Of a stretch of DNA of 32,706 nucleotides, positions 16,608 to 24,775 are shown one piece after another; the stretch's first letter is position 1; each line of letters begins with the position of its first letter. The translations under genes and the position numbers were made by a program. This stretch comes from SAR324 cluster bacterium (GTDB taxonomy: Bacteria; SAR324; JACQKK01), in contig JACZSY010000013.1 in assembly GCA_022573975.1 (NCBI GenBank), forward strand, positions 1 to 32,706, in the 5' to 3' direction. The notes beneath the pieces were generated by a model. The model searched no databases. It had not been told where the DNA came from and saw nothing but the letters and a program-made list of their open reading frames with translations.

Positions 16608-16993
16608 TCCACGAGCGCGGTTAGTGTTCCTCGGGTGAGAGGCATGCCGTTGTAGCGGGCGAATATTCCATCCAAACCGCACCGCGCTGCCGCTTGGTGG
16701 GCATCCGCATCGACCTGAACGTCCAGCAGGCAGCGTGCGGCGGCAGAGTCCACCGTGGTGTCCATTGTCTCGCCTGCCAGAGTGCCCCGAGCGGGGACCC
16801 GCATCAACGTCGCGCAGCCCGCCACGAGCGGCACCATAAAGGCAAGCACTATCGTTGCGGACGGAGGTTGGGGTGCTCTGTGACCACAGCCCGGCACCCC
16901 TGGGCCCAGGAGCGTCGGCGCGAATTCGCCATTGATGGCCCTGTCCAGTTTGACCGGCAAGCGAGGTGCCGGTTCGTATGCGCTTTTTTTCAC
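16604..16993 (-). pseudogene. Truncated lipoprotein, probably the N-terminal part of a larger protein
   Basis: A frame beginning at GTG 16993 with GGGAGG five to six bases upstream encodes 129 residues. Inside it lies a clear lipoprotein signal (hydrophobic 'IVLAFMVPLVAGC' then ATL), so the working start may be the ATG near 16836. Another possibility is that the first 50 residues are a frameshifted leader. The mature part ends abruptly after 'GMPLTRGTLTALVD'. Its TAG overlaps the TAA of the convergent ATP-grasp gene, which suggests the gene was cut where the operon was joined to it. I do not recognise the family with certainty; resemblance to the start of a lipoprotein hydrolase is only an impression. 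Confidence 0.45.
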
Positions 16994-17045
16994 TGCCGCC
17001 TCCCATATTCATCACGCGGTCGGTGGGTTGGAGGAGTTGGGCTCA

Positions 17046-17282
17046 ATGAACCCGCGGGACGGCGCGCCGACAGCGGTTTTGCAACGCTCCGGGTCCCGGG
17101 TGCGGCAGCGCGTCCAGGATTATCTTCAGGCCCCGCGGGATGCGGGATCCCGCCGCAAGGCCCTCAACGCCCTGCTCCAAACCCTGTTCGTTTACAGCCC
17201 CTCCGCCGTCACCTTCCTGGAGGGCGCCGGGGTGGAGCTGGATCGCCTGCGCCAGGACCACGAGACCCTGCCCGAAGGCTGA
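17046..17282 (+). CDS. Small hypothetical protein (78 aa)
   Basis: A short ORF with GGAGG about 11 bases before ATG 17046. The predicted protein is mostly helical: 'RVRQRVQDYLQAP', 'RKALNALLQTLFVYSPSAV' and 'LEGAGVELDRL'. Hydrophobic residues are spaced as in a small helical bundle, which favours real coding over chance. There are no known motifs. It could be a whole small protein or a piece left at the edge of the 12-17 kb disturbed region. It is convergent with the dioxygenase gene. Confidence 0.45.
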   Translation: MNPRDGAPTAVLQRSGSRVRQRVQDYLQAPRDAGSRRKALNALLQTLFVYSPSAVTFLEGAGVELDRLRQDHETLPEG

Positions 17283-17345
17283 AGGCATGCCGGGAAGGCG
17301 CGCCGTCTCCGCTGCCGAGTGGATGAAACCGCTCCCGGCCCATGC

Positions 17346-18230
17346 TCAACCTGACCCGGACACGCCGGGAGTGGGAAATCGCCCGGGAGGAAGGTGCAGC
17401 GTGGTGCGCTTGGCCAGGCGGGGCAGCGAACCGTCGAAGTCGTCGCGCCTGTGCATCAGGCGGGCGTTGTCCCACATGACCACGTCGCCGGGACGCCACT
17501 TGTGTTTGTAGACGAACTCGGGCCGGGTGGCGTGGGCGAACAATTCCCGCACCAGCGCCTCGCTTCGTTCGGGCGGCATCCCGTCGATGCCGGTGGTCTT
17601 GCGGGGGTCGAAATAAAGCGAGCGCCGGCCTGTGACGGGGTGGGTCAGCACCATGGGATGGGTGGCCGGGGGGGTGCGCCGGCGAATTTCCTCCTGTTGT
17701 TCCTTGTCGCGAATGTCCCGCTGAAATCCCCAGGCCTCCCGCACGCCATACTCGCAGGTGGCCCGGTAGCCCGCCAGTTCCGATTGCATCGCCTCGGGCA
17801 AGGCCTCATAGGCGGCTTGCGTATCGCACCACCAGGTGGCCGGGCCGTCCTCGGGCATTTCCACGGCATAAAAAATGGAGCCGGTGGGAGGGCGTTGCCG
17901 ATAGATCTGATCCACATGCCAACTCAACTCGTAGCTGCCCAACCCGCCCAGCCTCTCGCCGGATTCCGCCAGCAAATTCGTGACATAAATTACTTCGGGA
18001 TGAATGGGCGAAAGCATATCGTCCCGCACCAGGATGTCAGGCTCGCCAAACTGGCGGGAAAATTCCACCAGTTCTCCCTCCATGATGGACTGGCGCCGCA
18101 GAAAAAGCAGGGGGTGGGCCTCCCACAATCGCCGCAGGGCGTCGACAACGCCGGGTTCCGGCTGGGCGATATCCACATCCAGCACTTCCAGGGCCAGGCG
18201 CTCTCCGAGGGGCCGCGTGTTCAGTTCCAT
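17346..18230 (-). CDS. TauD/TfdA family Fe(II)/2-oxoglutarate dioxygenase
   Basis: A 294-residue non-heme iron oxygenase. Family members couple oxidation of 2-oxoglutarate to hydroxylation of substrates such as taurine, alkyl sulfates or aryloxyacetates. The iron-binding facial triad is visible: His105 and Asp107 in 'SWHVDQ', and His260 in 'LMHRRDDF', with the 2-oxoglutarate-binding Arg275 in 'KRTTL'. 'YVTNL' and 'GSIFYAVEMPEDG' match the family core. The substrate cannot be named; no sulfonate transporter or sulfatase is nearby. The ribosome-binding site is weak (GAG). The GNAT gene lies on the same strand about 70 bp upstream, so a two-gene transcript is possible. Confidence 0.92.
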   Translation of the reverse strand: MELNTRPLGERLALEVLDVDIAQPEPGVVDALRRLWEAHPLLFLRRQSIMEGELVEFSRQFGEPDILVRDDMLSPIHPEVIYVTNLLAESGERLGGLGSYELSWHVDQIYRQRPPTGSIFYAVEMPEDGPATWWCDTQAAYEALPEAMQSELAGYRATCEYGVREAWGFQRDIRDKEQQEEIRRRTPPATHPMVLTHPVTGRRSLYFDPRKTTGIDGMPPERSEALVRELFAHATRPEFVYKHKWRPGDVVMWDNARLMHRRDDFDGSLPRLAKRTTLHLPPGRFPTPGVSGSG

Positions 18231-18301
18231 TCGAGTCTCATTTCAGGTTCAACGGGAAAATCGGCGCCCCGGTGTCATATGGCTGGTGTTATGTGGCCGG
18301 C

Positions 18302-18799
18302 TTATTTGGCCAGCCTTTCCAGGGCCTCTCCGGTCAATTGATACAGCTCCCATTCGTCCTTCGGCGCCGCGCCAAGCTTTTGGTAAAACCCGATGGCGGA
18401 CTCGTTCCAATTGAGAACGGACCATTCGAAGCGGGCGCAGTTCCGTTCCCGCGCCAGCCTGGCCAGATGCACCATCATCGCGCGTCCATGGGATTTTCCG
18501 CGATGGGCCGGGTCGATGAAGATGTCCTCCAGGTAGAGCCCGGGGCGGCCCAGGAAGGTCGAGAAATTGTGAAAAAACAGGGCGAACCCCACCGCCTCGC
18601 CGTCCGCTTCGCCGATGATCACCTCGGCCATGGGCCGCCCGGCGAACAGCATCTCCCTCAGTTCCGCTTCGGTGGCCAGCACCTCATCGGCCTTGTTCTC
18701 GTATTCGGCCAGCTTGCGGATGAAGTGCAATATCAGCGGCGTGTCGGCTTCCACCGCGGGGCGGATTTTGAAGCCATCGCTCTCGGCGGAATTGGTCAT
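18302..18799 (-). CDS. GNAT N-acetyltransferase, spermidine/spermine acetyltransferase (SSAT)-like
   Basis: A 165-residue GNAT enzyme that moves an acetyl group from acetyl-CoA to an amine. The sequence follows the SSAT pattern: 'IRPAVEADTPLILHFIRKLAEYE' at the N-terminus, then 'LYLEDIFIDPAHRGKSHGRAMM' with the acetyl-CoA loop, 'FEWSVLNWNESAIGFYQKLGA', and a C-terminal 'WELYQLTGEALERLA'. One oddity: the acetyl-CoA loop reads R-G-K-S-H-G where Gly is usual in place of Ser. Polyamines or small amines are the likely substrates, but bacterial relatives act on varied targets. There is no Shine-Dalgarno before ATG 18799, so it may be leaderless or poorly translated. Confidence 0.88.
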   Translation of the reverse strand: MTNSAESDGFKIRPAVEADTPLILHFIRKLAEYENKADEVLATEAELREMLFAGRPMAEVIIGEADGEAVGFALFFHNFSTFLGRPGLYLEDIFIDPAHRGKSHGRAMMVHLARLARERNCARFEWSVLNWNESAIGFYQKLGAAPKDEWELYQLTGEALERLAK

Positions 18800-18890
18800 C
18801 GTAAAATATTGTTCATTGGCTTGGAGGCGGAATTGGCCCTCCGGCGTGTATGGGTGGGGGACTCCCTCCGCCCCTATGGGTGTCCGGCGG

Positions 18891-19109
18891 TCAAATATTT
18901 CTTCGTTCTTTCAATCGGCGCTTCCTCTCCAGCCGCCGTGCGATCAGGCGGCGTGTCTTTTGGCGGCGGTCGGGTATGATTTCACCATATCCGGCCAGAC
19001 GGCGTTCATCGACGCGTTTCTGCCTTTCGCGGCGGTCGGTTTTCTCGCGGCGTTCCTTGTCTTTTTGGTTTTTGTTTTTCCTTCTTTTGTCAATATTGCC
19101 TGTCGCCAT
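18891..19109 (-). CDS. Small, highly basic Arg/Lys-rich protein (72 aa)
   Basis: From ATG 19109 the protein is 72 residues, of which more than 40% are Arg or Lys. 'DRR', 'ERR' and 'KRR' triplets recur throughout. A central segment 'RRLAGYGEIIPDRRQKTRR' is less repetitive. It may bind nucleic acid or an anionic membrane surface; similar DRR/ERR-rich proteins are known in proteobacteria without a firm function. An in-frame longer start at 19211 adds 34 residues of unconvincing sequence. No strong ribosome-binding site is visible. The low-complexity nature means a chance frame cannot be fully excluded. Confidence 0.5.
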   Translation of the reverse strand: MATGNIDKRRKNKNQKDKERREKTDRRERQKRVDERRLAGYGEIIPDRRQKTRRLIARRLERKRRLKERRNI

Positions 19110-19220
19110 CGAATTTGCCCGGTCTTGCGTTTTTGCGTTTCCGCCGAAAATTCTTGAATGTTCACCAGGGCCCGTGTGTTTCAATCGGGGTCCTTCCTCC
19201 ATGCCGGTCAAAACCGCTTC

Positions 19221-19250
19221 AGTTTAAAATGGTTCGGTTTAAAATGGTTC
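19221..19250. repeat. Tandem repeat, 15-bp unit x2
   Basis: AGTTTAAAATGGTTC then GGTTTAAAATGGTTC, followed by GGGTTCC. Intergenic, between the basic small protein and peptide deformylase. It has the same 15-bp period as three other arrays in the window, with unrelated sequence. Confidence 0.85.
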
Positions 19251-19414
19251 GGGTTCCGAACCTTTCCGGCAACCATAACACCATCCTCCGGCCTTTTCCG
19301 CCCTTCTTTTCCAAATTTCGCACCCGGCCGGCGCATGGCCGGCGTCACGCCCTGGTCCGCTCCCCAACCCGTGGGAAGGAGCGGCGGTATCCCAGGCCTT
19401 TTCTTTCCATGGTT

Positions 19415-20020
19415 TTATTCCATCAGCAAAGTCCCCTGGGGCGTATCGCGGGCGCCGGGGGCGGGCCAGTCCCCGGGCCAGTCTTCCCGCGAGTCCAGCG
19501 CTTCGACCGTCACCAGATGTCGCGTGTCGGCGGCCCGGTAGGGGAACAGATTTCCGTCCAGGTGGTCGAACTCATGCTGGAACACCCTCGCGGCCCACCC
19601 CGTGTATTCCACGCCGATGGCCGTGCCCCGGGCATCGTATCCACGCACGCCTACCGTGGCCGGTCGGCGGATCCAGCCCAACAGGCCCGGCACGCTGAGA
19701 CATCCTTCCCAGGCCCAACAGCACATCGGTGAGAAGGAGACGATCTCCGGGTTGATCCAGGCCAACGGTTCGGGGGGTTGGGCGTCTTCATCCTCTCCGG
19801 TTTCCTCCGTCATCAGGAAAAAGCGTTCGAACCACCCAAGCTGCGGCGCGGCGATGCCGATGCCCTCATAGGCCGCCATGGCCCCGGCCAGCGTTTTCAG
19901 CCGCGCCTGAAATTCCGCCGTGGGAATTTCCTCCAGCGGCACCGCCGCCGATGGCCGCGCCAGCCGGGGGTCTCCCAGGGTCACCAGGGGTGGAAGCCGC
20001 GGGGAAATCGTTTCGGTCAT
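19415..20020 (-). CDS. def: Peptide deformylase
   Basis: A 201-residue metalloenzyme that removes the formyl group from the initiator Met of nascent proteins. All three family motifs are present: GIGIAAPQ (53-60), EGCLS (105-109, Cys metal ligand) and QHEFDH (148-153, two His ligands and the catalytic Glu). The acidic insert 'TEETGEDEDAQPPE' (71-84) and the C-terminal extension beyond motif 3 (about 45 residues) make it slightly longer than the common 165-175. The start ATG 20020 lies 8 bp after the tyrosyl-tRNA synthetase stop, so the two are an operon. The usual partner fmt is not next to it; this may be a second deformylase copy. Confidence 0.94.
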   Translation of the reverse strand: MTETISPRLPPLVTLGDPRLARPSAAVPLEEIPTAEFQARLKTLAGAMAAYEGIGIAAPQLGWFERFFLMTEETGEDEDAQPPEPLAWINPEIVSFSPMCCWAWEGCLSVPGLLGWIRRPATVGVRGYDARGTAIGVEYTGWAARVFQHEFDHLDGNLFPYRAADTRHLVTVEALDSREDWPGDWPAPGARDTPQGTLLME

Positions 20021-20028
20021 GCGCGCCT

Positions 20029-21279
20029 TCACCCCACCAGCAGGCGGTGGTACTTCTTCTTGCCCACCCGAAGCAGGATCGCGCCGTCGCGGACATGCTC
20101 GGGCGCCAGGGAAAAGTTTTCCCCGGTGATCCTCTCGGCATTGACGGAGACCCCGCCCTGCTTGATCAGGCGCCGGGCTTCGCCCCGGGACTTGGCCAGA
20201 CCGACCTCGGGCAGAATCTCCCACACCGCCAAACCCCCGGCGAGCCGGTTCGCATCCAGGGTGGTGGTGGGCGCCTCGGACAAATCCCCCTCGCCGGAGC
20301 CTCCGCTGAACAATGCCCGCGCGCCTTTTTCCGCCCTGGCGGCCTCTTCGGCCCCATGCACCAGGGCGGTGGTCTCGTAAGCCAGCTTTTGCTTGGCGGC
20401 GCGGATATCCGCCCCTTGCAGTGTTTCCAGGGCGGCGATTTCCTCTTCGTCAAGCAAGGTGAACAGGCGCAGGCAGCGGCCCACGTCCGCGTCGTCCGCG
20501 TTGACCCAGTATTGATAGTATTCATAGGGGCTGGTTTTGTTCGGGTCCAGCCAGACCGCCCCTTTTTCGGTCTTGCCCATCTTGGCGCCCGAGGCGGTGG
20601 TGTGGAGGGGAAAGGTCCAGCCATACACGGTGGTGCGTTCCAGACGGCGCACCAGGTCCACCCCGGAGATGATGTTGGCCCATTGATCGTCCCCGCCCAT
20701 CTGCAACAAACAGCCATGGCGGCGGTACAATTCCAGGAAGTCGTAGCTTTGCAGCAGGGGATAGTTGAACTCGATGAAGCTGAGCCCCGGGCCATCCAGG
20801 CGCATCTTGAAGGTCTCGAAGGTCAACATGCGGTTGACGGAGAAATGGGGCCCGATTTCCCTCAGGAAATCGAGGTAATTGAGGCCGCGCAGCCAATCGG
20901 CGTTGTTGACCATGATGGCCCCGTTTTCCATCGTGGCCCCGCCTGCAAAATCCAACAGGCGCTCCAACTGGCGCTTCATGCCCTCCAGGTTGTGGGCCAG
21001 TTGCTCCTCGGAGAGCATCTGGCGCATCTCGTTCTTGCCGGTGGGGTCGCCGATCATGGCCGTCCCCACGCCCATCAACGCGATGGGGCGGTGGCCGGCG
21101 CGCTGGAAGCGCACCAGGGACATCAACGGAATCAGGTGCCCGGCGTGAAAGGAATCGGCGGTGGGATCGAATCCGATGTACCCGGTGAGAGGCTTGCCGC
21201 CTCCGGCGCCGGCCAGTCCGGCTTCGTCGGTACACTGCTTGAAAAAACCGCGCTGCTTGAAATCCTGCCAAATGTCCAC
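20029..21279 (-). CDS. tyrS: Tyrosyl-tRNA synthetase
   Basis: A class I synthetase of 416 residues that charges tRNA-Tyr. Seen: 'GYIGFDPTADSFHAGHL' with the HIGH-type motif HAGH (45-48), 'GDDQWANI' in the tyrosine-binding region, KMGKT (233-237) as the KMSKS motif, and a C-terminal S4 RNA-binding domain ('SRGEARRLIKQGGVSVN'). The start is a GTG at 21279 with GGGAG about seven bases upstream; the long in-frame extension further upstream crosses the divergent ankyrin gene and is not real. It leads the tyrS-def operon. The two-residue spacing and bacterial-type KMGKT fit the TyrS rather than TyrZ form. Confidence 0.95.
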   Translation of the reverse strand: MDIWQDFKQRGFFKQCTDEAGLAGAGGGKPLTGYIGFDPTADSFHAGHLIPLMSLVRFQRAGHRPIALMGVGTAMIGDPTGKNEMRQMLSEEQLAHNLEGMKRQLERLLDFAGGATMENGAIMVNNADWLRGLNYLDFLREIGPHFSVNRMLTFETFKMRLDGPGLSFIEFNYPLLQSYDFLELYRRHGCLLQMGGDDQWANIISGVDLVRRLERTTVYGWTFPLHTTASGAKMGKTEKGAVWLDPNKTSPYEYYQYWVNADDADVGRCLRLFTLLDEEEIAALETLQGADIRAAKQKLAYETTALVHGAEEAARAEKGARALFSGGSGEGDLSEAPTTTLDANRLAGGLAVWEILPEVGLAKSRGEARRLIKQGGVSVNAERITGENFSLAPEHVRDGAILLRVGKKKYHRLLVG

Positions 21280-21469
21280 TTGAACGCTCCCGTTAAAATG
21301 CCCTGCATATGATAAGGAGGATTTGAGGCAATGGGAAGATCGGGGCGGCGCTCCCGGGGGAGGGATTGGACATGGCTCACCCTTCCCGATACATAAAGGA
21401 ACAGCGGGATACAACCCTTCGGTGGGTTGCCGGCGGCCCGCCACACGGATAGTGAAGAGGAAAACGGCA

Positions 21470-22810
21470 ATGAATATCCGGGTTTCGCATCGATTTCGGG
21501 GACATTCGATCCAGGCCCTGGCCTGCATCACGCTCATATTTCTGCTGTTGGCTCCTGGCGCCTCTCTGGCCAATCCCCGCCAGCAACTGGCGGAAAAGGG
21601 ATACGCTTTCACCAGCACCGGTTTTGTGAAAAGCGCGGAAAACGGAGACCTGACCGCGGTTGAATTGTTCATTGACGCCGGCATGGGAGTCAACTCGGTC
21701 AGCAACACCAGGGAGACCGCGCTGTTCAAGGCCGATGAAGCCGGGCAGGTCAAGGTGGTCGCCTATCTGCTTGGCCTGGGCGCCAAATCCAGGGACGGTG
21801 AATTTATCGCGGTCACCTTCCTCACCGCCCTGGAGTCGGGCAATACCCGGTTGGAAAATTTTCTCTACACCCATGGCATGAACCGGGATTATGCCCTGAC
21901 ACTGGTCGCCGAACTCAATATGACCAAAGAGGCCATGCGGCTGATGCGGCGAGGAGCCAATCCATTCTCCAAACTCGGACGAAGCGCCCTGGTCTTCGCG
22001 GCCGAACAGGAAAACCTGAAATTGATCCGGTTCATGTTGGAACGGGCCGTTCCAAAGGACCGCGCGGGCGTGTTGAACCCTCCACTGGTGGCGGCCGCCA
22101 GCCTGGGCAATGTGGAGTTGGCCCTGTATTTGATCAACAAAGGGGCGGACGCCAATGATTCGCAGGCCGGAGCGCTGCTCAACGGACCGCCGGCGCTGGG
22201 CGAGGCGGCCGCGGCAGGCAACGCCCGAATGGTGGCGTTCCTGCTCAAACACGGCGCCGACCCGAACATGCGTTGGGAGGTGGAGGACAATAGCGGTACG
22301 CCGTTGATTTTCGCCGCGCGGGAAGGACAAATCAATGTGGTGCGCCTGCTGCTGGACAAGGGCGCGAGGGCAAGGGAGCGGGTAAACACCGTCGATGGGA
22401 AGCAAAGCGCCCTTTCCGTGGCCGAGACCATCGGACATCGGAAAGTGGTGGCGTTGCTCCGCAAGTCCGGAGCGGCAACGCCACGGCCCAGACCGCCACC
22501 CAAACCTCCCGCACCCAAACCTCCGCCCAGGCAGCCGGTGGCCCAAAACCTCCTGAATGGCCGGATCGACGCCCTCAAAAGCCTTCTCAATCGCGACGAT
22601 TTCCAAAAATTGAGCTTCGGCCAGTTGAGAGTCGTCCGCAACACCATTTTCGCCCAGTATGGTTATCCCTTCAAATCGTTCGATTTGCAGCAACACTTCG
22701 CCAAATTTTCCTGGTACCGGCCCGGTGACCGGAGCGTTGCGCTGAGCCGCCTCAATGCGACGGACCGAGAAAACATCGAGATGCTCAAGGCGATGGAAAA
22801 CGAGCGTTGA
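21470..22810 (+). CDS. Secreted ankyrin-repeat protein with C-terminal YARHG domain
   Basis: A 446-residue exported protein. A signal peptide covers residues 1-34 (ASLA before the probable cut). Residues about 45-340 form ankyrin repeats, for example 'NGDLTAVELFIDAGMGVN', 'AGNARMVAFLLKHGADPN' and 'EGQINVVRLLLDKGA'. A Pro-rich linker (about 342-362, alternating Pro/Lys/Arg) follows. The C-terminus (about 385-440) fits a YARHG domain: 'LRVVRNTIFAQYGYPF', 'FSWYRP' and 'LNATDRENIEML'. YARHG domains occur at the ends of extracytoplasmic proteins and probably bind peptidoglycan or another cell-surface ligand. The start has GAGG about eight bases upstream. It is divergent from tyrS. Confidence 0.88.
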   Translation: MNIRVSHRFRGHSIQALACITLIFLLLAPGASLANPRQQLAEKGYAFTSTGFVKSAENGDLTAVELFIDAGMGVNSVSNTRETALFKADEAGQVKVVAYLLGLGAKSRDGEFIAVTFLTALESGNTRLENFLYTHGMNRDYALTLVAELNMTKEAMRLMRRGANPFSKLGRSALVFAAEQENLKLIRFMLERAVPKDRAGVLNPPLVAAASLGNVELALYLINKGADANDSQAGALLNGPPALGEAAAAGNARMVAFLLKHGADPNMRWEVEDNSGTPLIFAAREGQINVVRLLLDKGARARERVNTVDGKQSALSVAETIGHRKVVALLRKSGAATPRPRPPPKPPAPKPPPRQPVAQNLLNGRIDALKSLLNRDDFQKLSFGQLRVVRNTIFAQYGYPFKSFDLQQHFAKFSWYRPGDRSVALSRLNATDRENIEMLKAMENER

Positions 22811-22846
22811 CCTCCGCCAGCATTGCCCCCGTTCCCGCGAAAGACC

Positions 22847-23875
22847 ATGACTTCCGCCACCCTCGCCGACTTGACCGCCCTGGCGGCGCCTGCCCTGGGC
22901 GGCCGGGTGGAGCGGGCTGGGCCCATGCCCGGCGGGGGCTCCCGGCGGGCCTTCCATCGCCTGTCGGGCCCCGCCGGAAGCGCGGTGGGCGTCATTGGAG
23001 AGGATTTGAACGAGGTACGGGCCTTCCTTGATTTCACCCGCCACTTCGCCGCGCGGAATCTTCCCGTGCCCCGAGTGCTGGCGGAGGACGCAACCCGGGG
23101 GATGTACCTGATGGAAGACCTGGGGACAACCACCCTGGCCGAAAGCCTGGCCCAATGGCGGCGGGAGCCCGGCGGCGGGACGCGGGCCGCCGAAGCCCTG
23201 CAAACGGTGGTGCGATGGCTGCCGGCGTTCCAGGTGCGCGGGGCCGATGGGTTGGAACCCCTTCTTCCCCCGGATGGGGCGGCCCTGGACGCGACGGTGT
23301 TCCGGGCGGACATCCAGCGCTTTCTGACCCACTTCCTGCCCCGCTTCGCGACCCGGCCCGCGCCCGTGGACGGCGCGGTGCGCTCCGCCCTGGACGCGGT
23401 GGTGGAAAAGGCCGGCGCCCTGCCCCGGGACTACTTTTGTTACCGGGATTTCCAGGGGCGGAACATCATGTGGGTCACCAGGAACCACCACGCCGGGCCG
23501 GTCTTCCTGGATTATCAGTCCGGACGATGGGGGGCGCTTGCCTACGACCTGGCCTCCCTGCTCTACAGCCCGGACACCGGCGCGGACGAGGCCCTGCGCG
23601 ATTCTTTGATCGAGGTTTACCTGGCGGCCTTGCGGGAGTGCGGGGTGTCCATCCCCCGCGGGGAATTCATGGCCGGGTTTTACCCGCTCCTGCTGCTGCG
23701 GCGTTTGCAGGCGCTGGGGGCCTATGCCGAGCTGGGCCTGTCCCGGAACCGCCCGGCCATGCTGGAACAAATTCCCCCCGCGATGGCCGGCCTGCGTATC
23801 CTGCTGAAAGCCGGGCGCTTCGATTTCGGCCTGCCCGCGCTGGAACGATGGTTGGGGGAGGTGTTGGGGGTCTGA
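22847..23875 (+). CDS. COG3178-like aminoglycoside/choline-kinase-fold phosphotransferase
   Basis: A 342-residue protein kinase-like (APH fold) phosphotransferase. The catalytic loop reads 'YRDFQGRNIMW' (Asp201, Asn206), and the metal-binding Asp222 lies in 'FLDYQSGRWG', followed by 'AYDLASLLY', typical of COG3178. A Gly-rich N-terminal loop 'MPGGGSRRAFHRL' (27-39) corresponds to the nucleotide loop. Relatives include AmgK-type sugar kinases of cell-wall recycling, which usually sit beside a nucleotidyltransferase such as MurU; none is here, so the substrate is uncertain. An in-frame TTG at 22823 could add eight residues; ATG 22847 with GAAAG upstream is preferred. It starts 36 bp after the ankyrin gene stop. 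Confidence 0.88.
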   Translation: MTSATLADLTALAAPALGGRVERAGPMPGGGSRRAFHRLSGPAGSAVGVIGEDLNEVRAFLDFTRHFAARNLPVPRVLAEDATRGMYLMEDLGTTTLAESLAQWRREPGGGTRAAEALQTVVRWLPAFQVRGADGLEPLLPPDGAALDATVFRADIQRFLTHFLPRFATRPAPVDGAVRSALDAVVEKAGALPRDYFCYRDFQGRNIMWVTRNHHAGPVFLDYQSGRWGALAYDLASLLYSPDTGADEALRDSLIEVYLAALRECGVSIPRGEFMAGFYPLLLLRRLQALGAYAELGLSRNRPAMLEQIPPAMAGLRILLKAGRFDFGLPALERWLGEVLGV

Positions 23876-23881
23876 AAGAAA

Positions 23882-24775
23882 TCACCCCTTCGTTTCATTC
23901 TTGAGCCATTCCAGGGCGCCGGGTGTATCACGCCACACATTTCCGAACATTTCGACGAAATGAGCGGCTTCATCCTCCTCTCCAACAGTGGTGTAAGGAG
24001 GGAGTGCTTCTGGTATCGATTTGGCCCCCAATAAAAACCCTGGAACATGTTGATTGAAATTAATAGCTTCCTTTAGGTGTTTCTTGGGTTTTTCCGAAAT
24101 ACCGAATTTCTTAAATGACATCAAAGCGTTAACATAAGTAAATTCAACGGAGTGGTCTTTGCTGTATGACATTAAAATTTCTGTCACCCCTCCATCGTCC
24201 CCATTTTTCAACAATGCCGCCATCAGGAAATGACGAACACCTTGATTGTCATCTGGGTTCAAACGCAACATATCACTAAAATGGTTAATTGCCTGATCCG
24301 TGGCCTCCGCTTCGTCCAGGCAAATCGCCAAACCGAGGCGGGCACGCATGTAGGGTCTTGTCTCACCCAGTCCCCAGAAGTTACCCACCTCCTCTTCGAA
24401 ATAATAATCATCAATCGTACGACGGCCGGCAGCCACTCCCAATGTGTAATAGGACAATCGTTCCTCCCATAAATTGGAATTATCCTCCGCCAACGTCACA
24501 TACGCATCCGCGCAATCGGGTGAAACCGCCAGGGCTTTAAAGGCCATTGAAACACGTTCCTTTGGATCGTCATTTTCCCAGGCGTCATTAATTATTTCCT
24601 GTGCCTGCCAAAGGGGTTCCTCCGAAAGTTCTTCAATAAATTTGGATAAACCTTCTTCGAAATTTATTTTGGAAAAATCTGGGAAAAAGAGATCATGAAG
24701 GCCTGAAGATTTTTTCTTTTTTTTATTCCGTTCGGCTGTTTTTTGCGCCCGTTTGGCTTTCTTCTTGGTAGCCAT
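23882..24775 (-). CDS. Conserved TPR-like protein (hypothetical)
   Basis: A 297-residue protein. A Lys-rich tail (2-24) precedes helices of a TPR-like kind. Signature segments are 'ERVSMAFKALAVSPDCADAY', 'YYTLGVAAGRR', 'GNFWGLGETRPYMRARLGLA' and 'NHFSDMLRLNPDDNQGVRHF'. These mark a widespread conserved hypothetical family, often encoded near SEC-C or pRiA4b ORF-3-type genes; its function is not known to me. The start ATG 24775 has GGGAGGAAA just upstream. The DNA is visibly more AT-rich than both neighbours (many AT-ending codons and A/T runs), which may point to later arrival. It is convergent with the kinase gene, with a gap of only 6 bp. Confidence 0.82.
   Translation of the reverse strand: MATKKKAKRAQKTAERNKKKKKSSGLHDLFFPDFSKINFEEGLSKFIEELSEEPLWQAQEIINDAWENDDPKERVSMAFKALAVSPDCADAYVTLAEDNSNLWEERLSYYTLGVAAGRRTIDDYYFEEEVGNFWGLGETRPYMRARLGLAICLDEAEATDQAINHFSDMLRLNPDDNQGVRHFLMAALLKNGDDGGVTEILMSYSKDHSVEFTYVNALMSFKKFGISEKPKKHLKEAINFNQHVPGFLLGAKSIPEALPPYTTVGEEDEAAHFVEMFGNVWRDTPGALEWLKNETKG

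Noticed and set aside
21377-23770. 797-codon minus-strand frame across ankyrin and kinase genes
   Set aside because: Spans two well-supported plus-strand genes and their spacer with no recognisable domain.
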